Assembly (NCBI RefSeq): GCF_009831575.1
Contig: NZ_WUUT01000002.1
Location: forward strand, 248,001 to 312,000
Origin: Halovenus carboxidivorans
Lineage (GTDB): Archaea > Halobacteriota > Halobacteria > Halobacteriales > Haloarculaceae
Direction of reading: 5' to 3'
Length of the DNA: 64,000 nt
In this document: in pieces, positions 32,959 through 42,179 of the stretch
Numbering within the stretch: position 1 is the first letter of the stretch
How the letters are laid out: each line of letters begins with the position of its first letter
The notes under the pieces: generated by a model
What the model saw: the letters and a program-made list of their open reading frames with translations, nothing else
Told to the model about the DNA's origin: nothing
Databases searched by the model: none
Position numbers and translations under genes: made by a program

Positions 32959-33882
32959 ATGGCTCCCGTGTCACGGCTTCGAGACGCGGGGCTGTTCTGT
33001 ACCCTGGCGACGTTCTGGGGGCTGTCGTTTCCGGTCATCACCGTCGGGCTGGAGTATCTCCCGCCGCTTCTGTTCGCTGCGTTGCGGTACGACGTCGCCG
33101 CCGTGTTGCTGTTGGGGTACGCGGTCGTCCGGGGAGACGGCTGGCGGCCGGTCGGGCGGAACAACCACCTCGCGATCGCCGGCGGGGGGCTCTTTCTGGT
33201 CGCTGGCAACGGCTTTCTGTTCCTCGGCCAGCAGACCGTCCCGAGCGGCGTCGCGGCGATTCTCCAGGCGCTGGTTCCGATCGCGACGGCCGTCTGGGCG
33301 CTGTTTCTGCTCGGTGAGCGGCTCTCCGTGACGGGGGCAGTCGGCGTCGGAATCGGTTTTCTCGGTATCTCGCTGGTCGTCCAGCCCGATCCGACCAACC
33401 TGCTCGGCGGCGACACCGCCGGACGGTTGCTGATCGTGGGGCAGGTGATCAGCGTCGCCCTCGGCGGCGTGATCGTCCAGCACGCGGAGCCGTCGATTAA
33501 TCGGGTCCCGTTGACTGGCTGGTCGATGCTACTAGGGGCTGTCGTCCTCCACGTGGCCAGTCTCGGCATCGGTGAACTCCCGGCCACGAGTGCCTTCCTC
33601 CCGACCGCCGTCGGGTCCGTGCTGTATCTCGGCGTGTTCTCGACGGCGATCGCCTTCTACATCTACTTCTATATCATCGAGGTCCACGGCGCCTTCGAGG
33701 TCTCGCTGGTCACCTATCTCGTCCCGGTCGTCGCGACTCTCGTTAGCGTCTTCGTCCTTCAGGAGACGATCAGCGTCCTGACCTACGCCGGGTTCGGACT
33801 CGTCGCGGTCGGGTTCGTCTTCCTGAAGCGGGACGCGCTCGCGGACGTGATCGACGGGGTACCCGTGGCGGTCCGCCCGTAG
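32959..33882 (+). CDS. EamA/DMT-family transporter
   Basis: A 307-aa membrane protein with ten predicted helices in two EamA repeats (each starting near TLATFWGLSFPVITVGLEYLPP and ~residue 150, LIVGQVISVALGGVIVQHAEP). It belongs to the drug/metabolite transporter superfamily; cargo is unknown. The TATA-like ATTTTATC (32939-32946) is only ~16 bp from the ATG at 32959 but 25 bp from the in-frame GTG at 32968. The true start may therefore be three codons downstream. It is divergent from the nitrilase. Confidence 0.92.
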   Translation: MAPVSRLRDAGLFCTLATFWGLSFPVITVGLEYLPPLLFAALRYDVAAVLLLGYAVVRGDGWRPVGRNNHLAIAGGGLFLVAGNGFLFLGQQTVPSGVAAILQALVPIATAVWALFLLGERLSVTGAVGVGIGFLGISLVVQPDPTNLLGGDTAGRLLIVGQVISVALGGVIVQHAEPSINRVPLTGWSMLLGAVVLHVASLGIGELPATSAFLPTAVGSVLYLGVFSTAIAFYIYFYIIEVHGAFEVSLVTYLVPVVATLVSVFVLQETISVLTYAGFGLVAVGFVFLKRDALADVIDGVPVAVRP

Positions 33883-33926
33883 GCCGAGACCTGAATCCTC
33901 TTTGCTCTCAGGACCGAACGGGAGGT

Positions 33927-34364
33927 ATGGGATATAGCTGTCCGATCTGTGGAGACCCGCAGGCCGATGGGGTCCACCTCGCGAACCACCTCGCGATCAC
34001 TGCGATGGCCCGCGGGGGCGAACACGAGGAGTTTCTCGACGAAACAGTTCCCGGCTGGCAGGAACTCGGCGAAGAGGAACTCGCGGCGGAACTGACCGAC
34101 GCCGCGGAGGAGACGGAGTATCCGCAGGTGTTCGAGGACACGACCGGTCCGGACCACGAGCACGACCACGACCACGGGACCGACCCGGCGCACGTCGGCG
34201 GAACTGATCCGGCCGGGTCGATTCCGTTCGAGACCGACATGCCGGACGATCCGGCGGACGGAGAGACAGAGGACATCGTGGAGGAAGCGATGGAGATGAC
34301 CCGAAAGCGGCGAGCGAACGCGGCGGAACCGGACGACAGCGACGAGGAACCCGAAACCGAGTAA
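33927..34364 (+). CDS. DUF5810-type protein with N-terminal CxxC
   Basis: A 145-aa protein: N-terminal YSCPICGDPQADGVHLANHLAITAMARG (CxxC plus HxxNHL, possibly a C2H2-like metal site), then acidic helical sequence and a His-rich DHEHDHDHGTD stretch. The C-terminus is highly acidic. A GGGAGGT Shine-Dalgarno sequence lies 5 bp before the ATG, unusual here where most starts are leaderless. It is first of three overlapping genes (this, DUF5809-type, NUDIX); I recall the first two as a conserved haloarchaeal pair. Function unknown. Confidence 0.85.
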   Translation: MGYSCPICGDPQADGVHLANHLAITAMARGGEHEEFLDETVPGWQELGEEELAAELTDAAEETEYPQVFEDTTGPDHEHDHDHGTDPAHVGGTDPAGSIPFETDMPDDPADGETEDIVEEAMEMTRKRRANAAEPDDSDEEPETE

Positions 34365-34819
34365 TGAGTGCCGGGCGAACAGTGGGTATGGAGACCGAGG
34401 GTTCGTTTCTGCCCGAGACGGCGGCGGCGGCGCGAGCGCGGTACGGCCGCCTCGAATCGACCGCCAAGGGAATCGTCCGAGAGGTGACGCGGGCGATGGA
34501 GTTCGACGGCGACGAGTACGACCGCCGCGTCACCGACGACGTGATCGAGACGGCGCAGGACGCGCTGTTCGCCTCGCAACTGGAGGTGACCGTCGGGAGC
34601 CGCGAGGAGTACGAGCAGTGGCGGGCGGAGACCGACCACGAGGTCGTCGAAGTCGGCAGCGAGAACGTCGACCACGTCGCCTGGCACGCCCCGCCCGCGA
34701 CGGGGACCGCGGTCGCGGCGACCTTTCAGGACAAGCGCGAGGCCGCCGTCGAGACACTGCGGCGACAGGCCTTCGGACGATGTTACCGCGAACTGCTCGC
34801 GGAGGAGACAGAGCAATGA
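34364..34819 (+). CDS. DUF5809-type protein
   Basis: A 151-aa soluble protein whose ATG shares its first base with the stop codon of the DUF5810-type gene (TAATG). An internal ATG at 34388 (METEGSFLPETAAAARARYG) matches the conserved start better and is a possible alternative. Conserved segments are IVREVTRAMEFDGDEY and TFQDKREAAVETLRRQAFGRCYRELL. No catalytic motif is visible. It overlaps the NUDIX gene by 4 nt (ATGA), so all three are translationally coupled. Confidence 0.85.
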   Translation: MSAGRTVGMETEGSFLPETAAAARARYGRLESTAKGIVREVTRAMEFDGDEYDRRVTDDVIETAQDALFASQLEVTVGSREEYEQWRAETDHEVVEVGSENVDHVAWHAPPATGTAVAATFQDKREAAVETLRRQAFGRCYRELLAEETEQ

Positions 34820-35361
34820 CAGAGGACTACGCAGACCACGACTGGCCCGTCATCGAATCGAACACTGAATACGAAACCGGCTGGTACGACGGCGGCTACG
34901 ACCTGGTCGAACAGCCGGACGGATCGGAGAAAGCGTACTACTGGGCCGCGCTCGACCCAGCGGTCGTCATCGTCGCGACGACCGGTGACGAACTGCTCAT
35001 GGTCGAGCAGTACCGGCCGGCGATCGGCGAGCACTGTCTGGAACTGCCCGCCGGACTCGTCGAGGACGGGGAGTCGTTCACCACCGCGGGCGCGCGCGAG
35101 TTGCGCGAGGAAACCGGATTCGACCCGGCAGGCATCTCGCTGATCGAGGACTTCTGGTGTGCGACCGGCGTGTTGCGGCACCGGCGTGGAATCGTCTTCG
35201 CGGAGGGGTTAGAACCCGTCGAGGTCGACCGCGACTCGAACGAGTTCCTCTCGGTGACGACCGTGCCGGTCGAAGAGGCCCTCGCACGCGCACGGACTGA
35301 GCCAGCGAACGACGCGACGATCGAGGGGATTCTGCTGGCGCAGGCCGACGGCCTGCTCTAA
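34816..35361 (+). CDS. NUDIX hydrolase (ADP-ribose pyrophosphatase type)
   Basis: A 181-aa NUDIX enzyme. The Nudix box GLVEDGESFTTAGARELREE followed by TGF keeps the REUxEExGU core. The preceding EQYRPAIGEHCLELPAG is typical of ADP-sugar pyrophosphatases. It would cleave a nucleoside diphosphate linked to another moiety, with Mg bound by the box glutamates. The start ATG overlaps the previous stop (ATGA). Its own stop codon overlaps that of the convergent histidine kinase by four bases (CTAA at 35358-35361). Confidence 0.95.
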   Translation: MTEDYADHDWPVIESNTEYETGWYDGGYDLVEQPDGSEKAYYWAALDPAVVIVATTGDELLMVEQYRPAIGEHCLELPAGLVEDGESFTTAGARELREETGFDPAGISLIEDFWCATGVLRHRRGIVFAEGLEPVEVDRDSNEFLSVTTVPVEEALARARTEPANDATIEGILLAQADGLL

Positions 35362-36413
35362 TCGACCTCGGGCGGGCGGTTCGGGACCGACACGATCACC
35401 GTGGTTCCGTCGTCGGACACCTCTGTCTCGATCTCGCCGCCGTGATCGGTGACCACCCAGTAGACGAGCCAGTGACCGATCCCCTGTCCGTGAGAGAGCG
35501 TTCGTTCGACCCCGGATTCGAGGACGCGGCGCTCGTCGTCGGAGAGTCCGGGTCCGTCGTCGTCGACCCGAATGTTCGTCTCCGACGCCGTCTGGGTCGC
35601 CGTGATCCGTACCTCTCGGGACCCCGCTCCGTGTTTCGCGGCGTTTTCGAGCAGTTCCAGGACGGCACGCTCGAAGCTCGGACGGAGGAGAATCGACCGC
35701 TCGACCCCGGAGTAGTCGAGATCCACCGACACGTCCTCGTAGCGGTCTCGGACCCGGTCGACGAGTCGTTCGAGTAACACCGCCGGGTCGGTCTCGCTCG
35801 CGGTTTCGTCGCTGTTGACAATCTCCTCCAGGGTCCGCGCCTTGTCCGCGAGTCGTGTGAGTCGCTGCGTGGTCGAGACGATCTGATCCGCGGAGTCACC
35901 CTCCGTCTCGGAGCGAAGTTGCTCGCCGAACCCCTGGATGATGTTGAGTTCGTTCCGGAGGTTGTGCCGGAGGATCCGCTGGAGGACGAGCGTCAGTTGG
36001 CGGCGGCGGTCGAGATCGACCGAGAGGGCCCGCCGCGCGAGCAGGTTCTCGATCCGTCCTTCGATCTCGAAACGGAACTGGCGGCTCTGCTCCATCGAGA
36101 GGTCGTTCGGGTCCCGCCAGATGATGTCGTCGGCTTGGTCCCAGACGAGATCGCTGAGCCGCTGACCCTCCCGTCGATCGATCATCAACAGCACCGGGAG
36201 AAACCGGGGACTCGCCTTCGCAGTCGCGCCCTCGAGTGCCTCGGTGTATTCACGCAGACAGAACCCGTCGACGAGGCACAGATCGAACGTCGTCTCGGGA
36301 AGTGTTCGCGGGTCCTCGATCAGGACCGGATCGTGGTCGGTGTACTCCCGGATCCACCCGGCGAACAGGTCGCGGTTCCGCTCGTTCCGAAAGAGAATTG
36401 CGATCAGTGCCAT
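35358..36413 (-). CDS. Sensor histidine kinase with N-terminal pseudo-receiver domain
   Basis: A 351-aa soluble kinase. Residues ~1-115 resemble a receiver fold (AILFRNERNRDLFAGWI, TFDLCLVDGF with D49, VLLMIDRREG) but lack the usual acidic pair. Next come a helical linker, the HisKA H-box ILRHNLRNELNIIQGF and an HATPase with ELLENAAKHG (N box), RVDDDGPGLSDDER (G1) and GQGIGHWLVYWVV (G2). There is no membrane segment. Last gene of a KaiC-receiver-kinase operon, 7 bp after the receiver gene; it presumably signals together with them. Confidence 0.93.
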   Translation of the reverse strand: MALIAILFRNERNRDLFAGWIREYTDHDPVLIEDPRTLPETTFDLCLVDGFCLREYTEALEGATAKASPRFLPVLLMIDRREGQRLSDLVWDQADDIIWRDPNDLSMEQSRQFRFEIEGRIENLLARRALSVDLDRRRQLTLVLQRILRHNLRNELNIIQGFGEQLRSETEGDSADQIVSTTQRLTRLADKARTLEEIVNSDETASETDPAVLLERLVDRVRDRYEDVSVDLDYSGVERSILLRPSFERAVLELLENAAKHGAGSREVRITATQTASETNIRVDDDGPGLSDDERRVLESGVERTLSHGQGIGHWLVYWVVTDHGGEIETEVSDDGTTVIVSVPNRPPEVD

Positions 36414-36420
36414 CGGTAGA

Positions 36421-36780
36421 TCAGTCCGTCATCGAGTCGATGAGACCCAGTAGATCCGCCTTCTGGATCGGCTTCTCCAGAACGGGTTGGTTCGTCTCGG
36501 CCTCCGAGCCGGCGGACACCTGATCCGGGTTCAGCGAGAGCACCAGAAAGGGAACCGCCGCCCGCTGTAACTGCTCGCACCGCTCCCAGACTGCGGGGGG
36601 AAAGCCGTCCGCGTCGACCAGCGCGAAGTCGAACTGCTCGGGTGCAGAGAGTTGTGCGTCGAAGGCCGACAGCGACGAGACACCCGTGACGGCGTACCCC
36701 TGGTCGCCGAGAAACCCTCCGAGGAGGTCGGCGTCTTTCTCGTTGTACGTGACGACGAGCGCGGATTTTACGTCAGTCAT
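36421..36780 (-). CDS. Stand-alone receiver-like protein with atypical active site
   Basis: A 119-aa single receiver fold. The phospho-acceptor position is D56 (FDFALVDADGF) and the conserved Lys occurs in VLEKPIQKADLL. However, the acidic pair that binds Mg after beta1 is replaced (LVVTYNEKDADLL), so phosphorylation is uncertain. It overlaps the upstream KaiC-like gene by 8 nt and precedes the histidine kinase by 7 bp. It probably acts as a shuttle or adaptor in this three-gene signalling unit (inference). Confidence 0.88.
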   Translation of the reverse strand: MTDVKSALVVTYNEKDADLLGGFLGDQGYAVTGVSSLSAFDAQLSAPEQFDFALVDADGFPPAVWERCEQLQRAAVPFLVLSLNPDQVSAGSEAETNQPVLEKPIQKADLLGLIDSMTD

Positions 36781-38230
36781 TGTCGCTCCGTCCCTGGTTC
36801 GGCTCGTGCGCTGCCGTCAGCGCAGTCGGCCCGTCGAGCGGTGATTCGGCGACATCGATTCCGTCGACCGTGATCTCGAACTCCCGGAACGAGCGCAGGT
36901 GGTCACCGGTCCGCTTTTTTAACACACCGACGGTCTTCGTCAGTTCACCGCCCGTCTCGACGTGCTGTTGGAGAATGATCGTGTCGACGAGATACGAGCC
37001 GTTGAACGCCGTCGGAGAACCCATCTCACGGGCCGACGATGCGGATGTCAGAAAGACCGTGACGCCGGCGCTTTTGAGATACCGAACGAGTCGATGGAGT
37101 TCCGTCAACAGATCCTCCTCCGGTTCGTCGACGATTGACTGCCGGTACCCCTGGACGCCGTCGATGAGGACAGTCGATAGCTCCTGCTGTTCGACCTCCT
37201 CACGGACGTGATTCGCGAACTCGAGTGCGGAGATGTCCAGCGCGTCGATTTCCGTGATGGACAGCGATTCGGCGGATTCCATCTCCGCGATGTCGAGCCC
37301 GACTGCGGCGGAGCGCTTGCGGAAGGTGTCGCTCGTCTCGTCGAAGAGGTAGATCGCGGAGCTCTCGCCGCGCTCCGCCGCCGCCTCGATGAACGAGGTC
37401 CCGAGGGTCGTTTTCCCGACGCCGCTCGGACCGGTCAGCAGCACAGAAGTCTTGCGTTCGACGCCGCCGCGTAGAAGGGCATCGAGTTCCGAAATTCCGG
37501 AAGAGAGCGTCTCCTCCGGGAAGGTGTCCGGAGCGTCCTCGCTCTGAAACCGCGGGTACAGCTCGAATCCTCCGTCCGTGATGCGGTACGTGTGCCGGCC
37601 GTCGACGAACCCGGAGCTACGGAACTTCGTCACTTCGAGTTTCCGGACGGGACCGCTCGTATCGAGCGTGAGCGTCCCGTCGCTCAGAAACTGTAAGTCG
37701 AGGTCCGACCGTTCCGGCGTCTCCTGCGAGGTGAACAACACGGTCGCCCCGTTCGCGGTGAGATACTCGAAAAACGAGAGCAACTGCTGGCGGAACTGGT
37801 GTTCGCCGGGCGTGAGATGGCGGAACTGGGTGATCGGATCGACGACGATCCGGTCGAACTCCGCCCCGTCGAGGGCGGCGGTCACCGCCGCGGTGAACGT
37901 CTCCCGTTCGACTTCAGCGGGCGAGAAGATGCTGTAGGTGTCGTCTTCGGTAAACCGGTCGGAGGTCGGACTGAGATCCAGAAATTCGATGTCTTCCAGC
38001 GAGAATCCGAACTGCTCGGCCGAGCGCCGAATCGCGTCGAAGTTCTCGCCGAGGTTGATGTACAGACAGGACTCGCCCTGCCGGGCCCCCTCACACAGGA
38101 ACTCGATACCGAGGATCGTCTTTCCCGCACCGGGGTCACCGCTCAGCAGGTAACACTGCTCTCCGACGAGTCCGCCGCGAAGCACCTCGTCCAGGCGTTC
38201 GACGCCGGTGCTAACCCGTGGCACGACCAT
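36773..38230 (-). CDS. Double-domain KaiC-like RecA-superfamily ATPase
   Basis: A 485-aa protein with two KaiC modules: Walker A GDPGAGKT at residues 31-38 and GPSGVGKT at ~267-274. Each begins with the RLDEVLRGGL or ELDALLRGGV signature and contains FDRIVVDPITQF or LSTVLIDGVQGY Walker B strands. The duplicated architecture matches cyanobacterial KaiC, but haloarchaeal members act as signalling ATPases rather than proven clocks. It is cotranscribed and overlapping with a receiver-like protein and a histidine kinase. Confidence 0.94.
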   Translation of the reverse strand: MVVPRVSTGVERLDEVLRGGLVGEQCYLLSGDPGAGKTILGIEFLCEGARQGESCLYINLGENFDAIRRSAEQFGFSLEDIEFLDLSPTSDRFTEDDTYSIFSPAEVERETFTAAVTAALDGAEFDRIVVDPITQFRHLTPGEHQFRQQLLSFFEYLTANGATVLFTSQETPERSDLDLQFLSDGTLTLDTSGPVRKLEVTKFRSSGFVDGRHTYRITDGGFELYPRFQSEDAPDTFPEETLSSGISELDALLRGGVERKTSVLLTGPSGVGKTTLGTSFIEAAAERGESSAIYLFDETSDTFRKRSAAVGLDIAEMESAESLSITEIDALDISALEFANHVREEVEQQELSTVLIDGVQGYRQSIVDEPEEDLLTELHRLVRYLKSAGVTVFLTSASSAREMGSPTAFNGSYLVDTIILQQHVETGGELTKTVGVLKKRTGDHLRSFREFEITVDGIDVAESPLDGPTALTAAHEPNQGRSDND

Positions 38231-38329
38231 GCAGTTTCATTCGGGCGAGACAGTAAAAAATTTCACCCGGCTGTCCAGTCCGGCGGTGGTACCGTCAGGC
38301 GTTTATTCGGGACCGCCCGATATACGGGT

Positions 38330-38680
38330 ATGGACGGCGAGATTTCCGGCCCGGAACTCGAGGCCGAACTCGACGACGACGACCGACCGCTGATCGTTGA
38401 CATCCGGAACAGCCGACAGTTCGAGCGCCTTCGGATCCCGGGGAGTGTGAACATTCCGCTGGCGAAACTCCCCCAGCGAGTCGAAGAGGTCCGCGACGCG
38501 GAGCACGTCGTGACCGTCTGTCCGCACGGCAAGGCCAGCGTGAAAGCCGCCAGGCTGATCACCTCCTTCGAGGGGTTCGACGGCACCGTCGAGAGCCTGA
38601 GCTGTGGACTCTCCGGGTGGGACGGGCCGGTCGAAGGAGAGGATGTCGCTACCGAGGAGTCACAGGACGCGCCGTTTTAA
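38330..38680 (+). CDS. Rhodanese-like sulfurtransferase domain protein
   Basis: A 116-aa single rhodanese domain: PLIVDIRNSRQFERLRIPGSVNIPLAKL, then the active-site loop VVTVCPHGKASVKAA with the catalytic Cys of CPHGKAS. It may transfer sulfane sulfur, for example in tRNA thiolation or Moco biosynthesis. CGTTTATTCG at 38300-38309 is a TATA box 26 bp from the ATG (leaderless), so the open frame upstream of 38330 is not coding. The tail is acidic (GEDVATEESQDAPF). It is divergent from the KaiC operon. Confidence 0.92.
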   Translation: MDGEISGPELEAELDDDDRPLIVDIRNSRQFERLRIPGSVNIPLAKLPQRVEEVRDAEHVVTVCPHGKASVKAARLITSFEGFDGTVESLSCGLSGWDGPVEGEDVATEESQDAPF

Positions 38681-38869
38681 ACGGTGGCTCGGGAAAGGCT
38701 CTCATCACAAGGGGCTGAGCGGGGGTAACGTCTCGTCATCGCCACCGGGTGACCCTCCGAGAGCGACGGGCAAAAATCTCCCGACCCCGGCCGCCCCGCC
38801 GCGGGTACGGAATAAAGTCCGTCACTGAACAACGGAAGGATTTTTATTCGCGTACACAATCCACAAGGT

Positions 38870-41071
38870 ATGAGATTACCATTGGAAACCACAACCCGCA
38901 CGCGAGAGGTCTACGAGCCACTCAGCAGTAGTGTGGAAGTGTACCTCTTTTATTTCCTAGCGGCGATTGCGGTGGGCGTCCTCGCATTCGGTCTCTACCG
39001 TCGACTGCAGGGCTACACGGACGGCCCCGATGACGAGTTCACCCGTCTGGACAACCTCGGCGGGCGGATCAGATCGGCCGCCCGAATCGCCTTCTCGAAC
39101 GAGAAACAGTTCAACCGGGACATCTACGCCGGAGTGATGCACTCGTTCATTATCTGGGGCTTTCTGACGCTGTTTATCGCGACATCGATTCTCGCACTCG
39201 ACCTGTACTTCTTCAAAAAGGCACTCGGGGCGTCGTTCTGGAAGGGTACCTTCTACGTCTCCTACCAGTTCGCCGTCGACGCCCTCGGTCTGCTGTTCGT
39301 CATCGGCATCGGGATGGCGATGTACCGCCGATACTGGGTCCGCAACGAGCGGCTGTTTAGCCGCCACTCCTCGCTCGAAGACCACATGTTCGTCTGGATC
39401 CTGTTCCTGCTGGGCATCGGCGGGTTCCTGCTCGAAGGGATTCGGATTCTCGTCAACGACTACCCCTCCTTCGAGATTGTGAGCTTCGTCGGCTGGGCGA
39501 TTGCGCTCAGTTTCGACGGGATCTTCAGTCTCCTCGGTGTCTCCGAGACGACCACAGCCGCGGCGCAACTGCACTGGGGGTTGTGGTGGAGCCACGCGCT
39601 GCTCTCGCTGTTTTTCATCGCCTGGATTCCCTACGCGAAAGGGATGCACATGTTCTCGTCGTTCGCCAACGTCGTCGCACGCGACGAGAAAGCCGGGACG
39701 CGGCTCCCCAACGTCCCTTCGGATCTCGACGCGACCAACGCCGAGTCGATGGACGACTTCTCCTGGAAGGACCGACTCGACCAGGACGCCTGTACGAAGT
39801 GTGGTCGGTGTTCGTCGGTCTGTCCGGCGAACAACTCCGGACGCCCGCTCGACCCGAAAAACGTGATCCTCGATCTGAAGGAGTACCGAGAGGACCTCGC
39901 CGACGGCGGCGAGGAAGTCGACATCATCGCAGACGGCGGCACGTCGGTCATCGACGCGGAGACGATGGAGTCCTGTATGGCCTGTATGGCCTGTATGGAC
40001 GCCTGTCCCGTCGAGATCGAACACCTCAAGAGCTTCACGAAGATGAACCGACAGCTCGTCGACCAGGGCGATGTCGACACCAACATCCAGGACGTGTTCC
40101 AGAACGTCATGCAGAACGGCAACACCTTCGGTGACTCGCCGCGTGACCGCGGCGCCTGGGCGGACGACCTGGGGTTCGACATCACCGACGCCCGCGAGGA
40201 AGAAGTCGAGTACCTCTGGTACGTCGGTGACTTCCCGAGCTACGACGAGCGCAACAAGAAAGTCGCCCGGTCGCTCGCCAAACTCCTCGAGGAAAGCGGC
40301 GTGAGCTTCGGGATCCTCTTCGACGACGAGAAGTACGACGGCAACGACATCCGCCGGATCGGTGAGGAGTTCCTCTTTATCGAACTCGCCGGCCACCACG
40401 TCGAGACGTGGGAGGACTGTGAGTTCGAGAAGCTCATCTGCACCGACCCACACTCCTACAACACCTTCAAAAACGAGTATCCGGAGGTCGACTTCGAGGA
40501 GTTCGCCGACGACCCGATGATGCCCTTCGAGTACGAAGAGCAGTGGAACGGCGACGGCGACATCGAGGTCCTGCACTGGACCCAGGCCGTCGAGGAACTG
40601 GTCGAAGACGGCGCGCTCGACCTCGACGGGACCGAACTCGATTACACTGTCACCTACCACGATCCGTGCCATCTCGGCCGGTTCAACGACGAGTACGAGG
40701 CTCCGCGAGAACTCATCCGCGCGACCGGCGCAGAGCTACACGAGATGCCCCGCAACCGCGCCGACTCGTACTGCTGCGGCGGCGGTGGTGGTGGCCTCTG
40801 GCTGGACAACGAGCAGGAGGAGAAACCGAGCGAGGAGCGCATCCGCGAGGCACTCGAAGACACCGAAGCCGGCGACGCCGTCGAGAAGTTCGTCGTCGCG
40901 TGCCCGATGTGTATGACGATGTACGAGGACGGCCGCAAGACCGGCGATTACGAGGACGACATCGAAATCGTCGACGTGGCCGAACTACTCGTCGAGGCCG
41001 TCGAGACGAACGAGGGTGAGATCACCGCGGGCGTCGACGACGCCTCCGAAACTCCGGCGTCGGCCGACTGA
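38870..41071 (+). CDS. Membrane Fe-S oxidoreductase, probable ETF:(methyl)menaquinone oxidoreductase (EMO-like)
   Basis: A 733-aa protein. The N-terminal NarI-like cytochrome b domain has about five to six helices (to residue ~275). Two [4Fe-4S] motifs follow (C308/C311/C314/C318 in CTKCGRCSSVCP and C369/C372/C375/C379 in CMACMACMDACP), then two HdrD-like cysteine-rich domains (YHDPCHLGRF, SYCCGGGGGGLW). This order is that of the membrane oxidoreductases linking ETF to menaquinone. TTTTTATTCG at 38841-38850 is the TATA box. Acyl-CoA dehydrogenase, enoyl-CoA hydratase and menaquinone genes in the window support the assignment (inference). Confidence 0.9.
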   Translation: MRLPLETTTRTREVYEPLSSSVEVYLFYFLAAIAVGVLAFGLYRRLQGYTDGPDDEFTRLDNLGGRIRSAARIAFSNEKQFNRDIYAGVMHSFIIWGFLTLFIATSILALDLYFFKKALGASFWKGTFYVSYQFAVDALGLLFVIGIGMAMYRRYWVRNERLFSRHSSLEDHMFVWILFLLGIGGFLLEGIRILVNDYPSFEIVSFVGWAIALSFDGIFSLLGVSETTTAAAQLHWGLWWSHALLSLFFIAWIPYAKGMHMFSSFANVVARDEKAGTRLPNVPSDLDATNAESMDDFSWKDRLDQDACTKCGRCSSVCPANNSGRPLDPKNVILDLKEYREDLADGGEEVDIIADGGTSVIDAETMESCMACMACMDACPVEIEHLKSFTKMNRQLVDQGDVDTNIQDVFQNVMQNGNTFGDSPRDRGAWADDLGFDITDAREEEVEYLWYVGDFPSYDERNKKVARSLAKLLEESGVSFGILFDDEKYDGNDIRRIGEEFLFIELAGHHVETWEDCEFEKLICTDPHSYNTFKNEYPEVDFEEFADDPMMPFEYEEQWNGDGDIEVLHWTQAVEELVEDGALDLDGTELDYTVTYHDPCHLGRFNDEYEAPRELIRATGAELHEMPRNRADSYCCGGGGGGLWLDNEQEEKPSEERIREALEDTEAGDAVEKFVVACPMCMTMYEDGRKTGDYEDDIEIVDVAELLVEAVETNEGEITAGVDDASETPASAD

Positions 41072-41180
41072 ACCCCTCGACACTGTTTTTTCGATCCGAG
41101 CCGACCGTTCGACTTGTTACCAATCTAACACAGTATATAGAGGGGAGAGGATTAATATATTCGCGCATCAATCTCCATAT

Positions 41181-42179
41181 ATGGAAACGCGGAAGGTCCA
41201 GGTCACCGGTGGATCGACGTACACAGTTTCGTTACCGAAAGAGTGGGCGACAGAGAACGACGTGAGTTCGGGGACGAACGTGGAGTTTCACTCGGAGCAG
41301 GATCTGCTCCTGTTGACGCCACAGACCGAGGAGGAGCACACCCGCGGCACGCTCGACGTGACCGACCTGACCGACGAGAACGAACTCACCCGGGCGGTGA
41401 TGACGATGTACGTCAGCGGATTCGACGTGATCAGTCTGGAGACCGACCAGATGACCGCCGGACAGCGCCGGACGATCCGGGACGCCACGCAGGGACTCGT
41501 CGGACTGGAAGTCATCGAGGAGATGCCGGACAAGATGGTGCTACAGGATCTGCTCGATTCCTCCGAACTCTCCATCGAAAACGCCGTGACGCGGATGCGG
41601 TTGGTCTCGCTGACGATGCTCGAAGACGCCGTCGAGGCACTGATCACCGACGACGACCAACTCGCCCAGGACGTGATGGAACGGGACGACGATGTCGACC
41701 GACTCTGGTACATGGTCTCTCGGGTGTTCCGGACGGTGCTCCGAAATCCGACCGCGGCGAACGAAATCGGGTTCACGAGGGAGACCTGTTTCGATTACCA
41801 GTCCAGCGCCCGCCAACTCGAACGGATCGCAGATCACGCGACGAAGATTGCGGAACTCGCGCTCGAACTGGGTGAGATTCCGGACTCGGCGGTCGAGCCG
41901 CTACGCAAACTCCACGAGGAGGCCGCGACGGTCCCGGACACCGCGATGGACGCGCTGCTCGCCGAGGACTCCGAGGAGGCGGTCGAGTTGGCGAGCGAAG
42001 CCCGCCAGCACATCGAAATTGTCGACGAGATGGTCCGGAACGTCGACGAGGAGATCCACGAGTACGACCCGCAGGTCGCACAGATCCTCGGTCTCGTCAT
42101 CGACTCGCTGTCCCGGACCGCCGACTACGGGACGAACATCGCCGAGAGCGCACTGCAGAAATCAGCGCCGCGACCTTAA
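41181..42179 (+). CDS. phoU: PhoU-domain protein with N-terminal AbrB/SpoVT-like domain
   Basis: A 332-aa cytoplasmic regulator. Residues ~1-50 are a swapped-hairpin AbrB-type DNA-binding domain (METRKVQVTGGSTYTVSLPKEWA). The rest is a helical PhoU repeat domain (RMRLVSLTMLEDAVEALI, ERIADHATKIAELALEL, RTADYGTNIAESALQ with the metal-binding D/E-rich pattern). Haloarchaeal proteins of this type regulate phosphate uptake. ATTAATATAT at 41151-41160 is the TATA box 25 bp from the ATG. No pst genes are adjacent. Its stop overlaps that of rps8e by four bases. Confidence 0.93.
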   Translation: METRKVQVTGGSTYTVSLPKEWATENDVSSGTNVEFHSEQDLLLLTPQTEEEHTRGTLDVTDLTDENELTRAVMTMYVSGFDVISLETDQMTAGQRRTIRDATQGLVGLEVIEEMPDKMVLQDLLDSSELSIENAVTRMRLVSLTMLEDAVEALITDDDQLAQDVMERDDDVDRLWYMVSRVFRTVLRNPTAANEIGFTRETCFDYQSSARQLERIADHATKIAELALELGEIPDSAVEPLRKLHEEAATVPDTAMDALLAEDSEEAVELASEARQHIEIVDEMVRNVDEEIHEYDPQVAQILGLVIDSLSRTADYGTNIAESALQKSAPRP

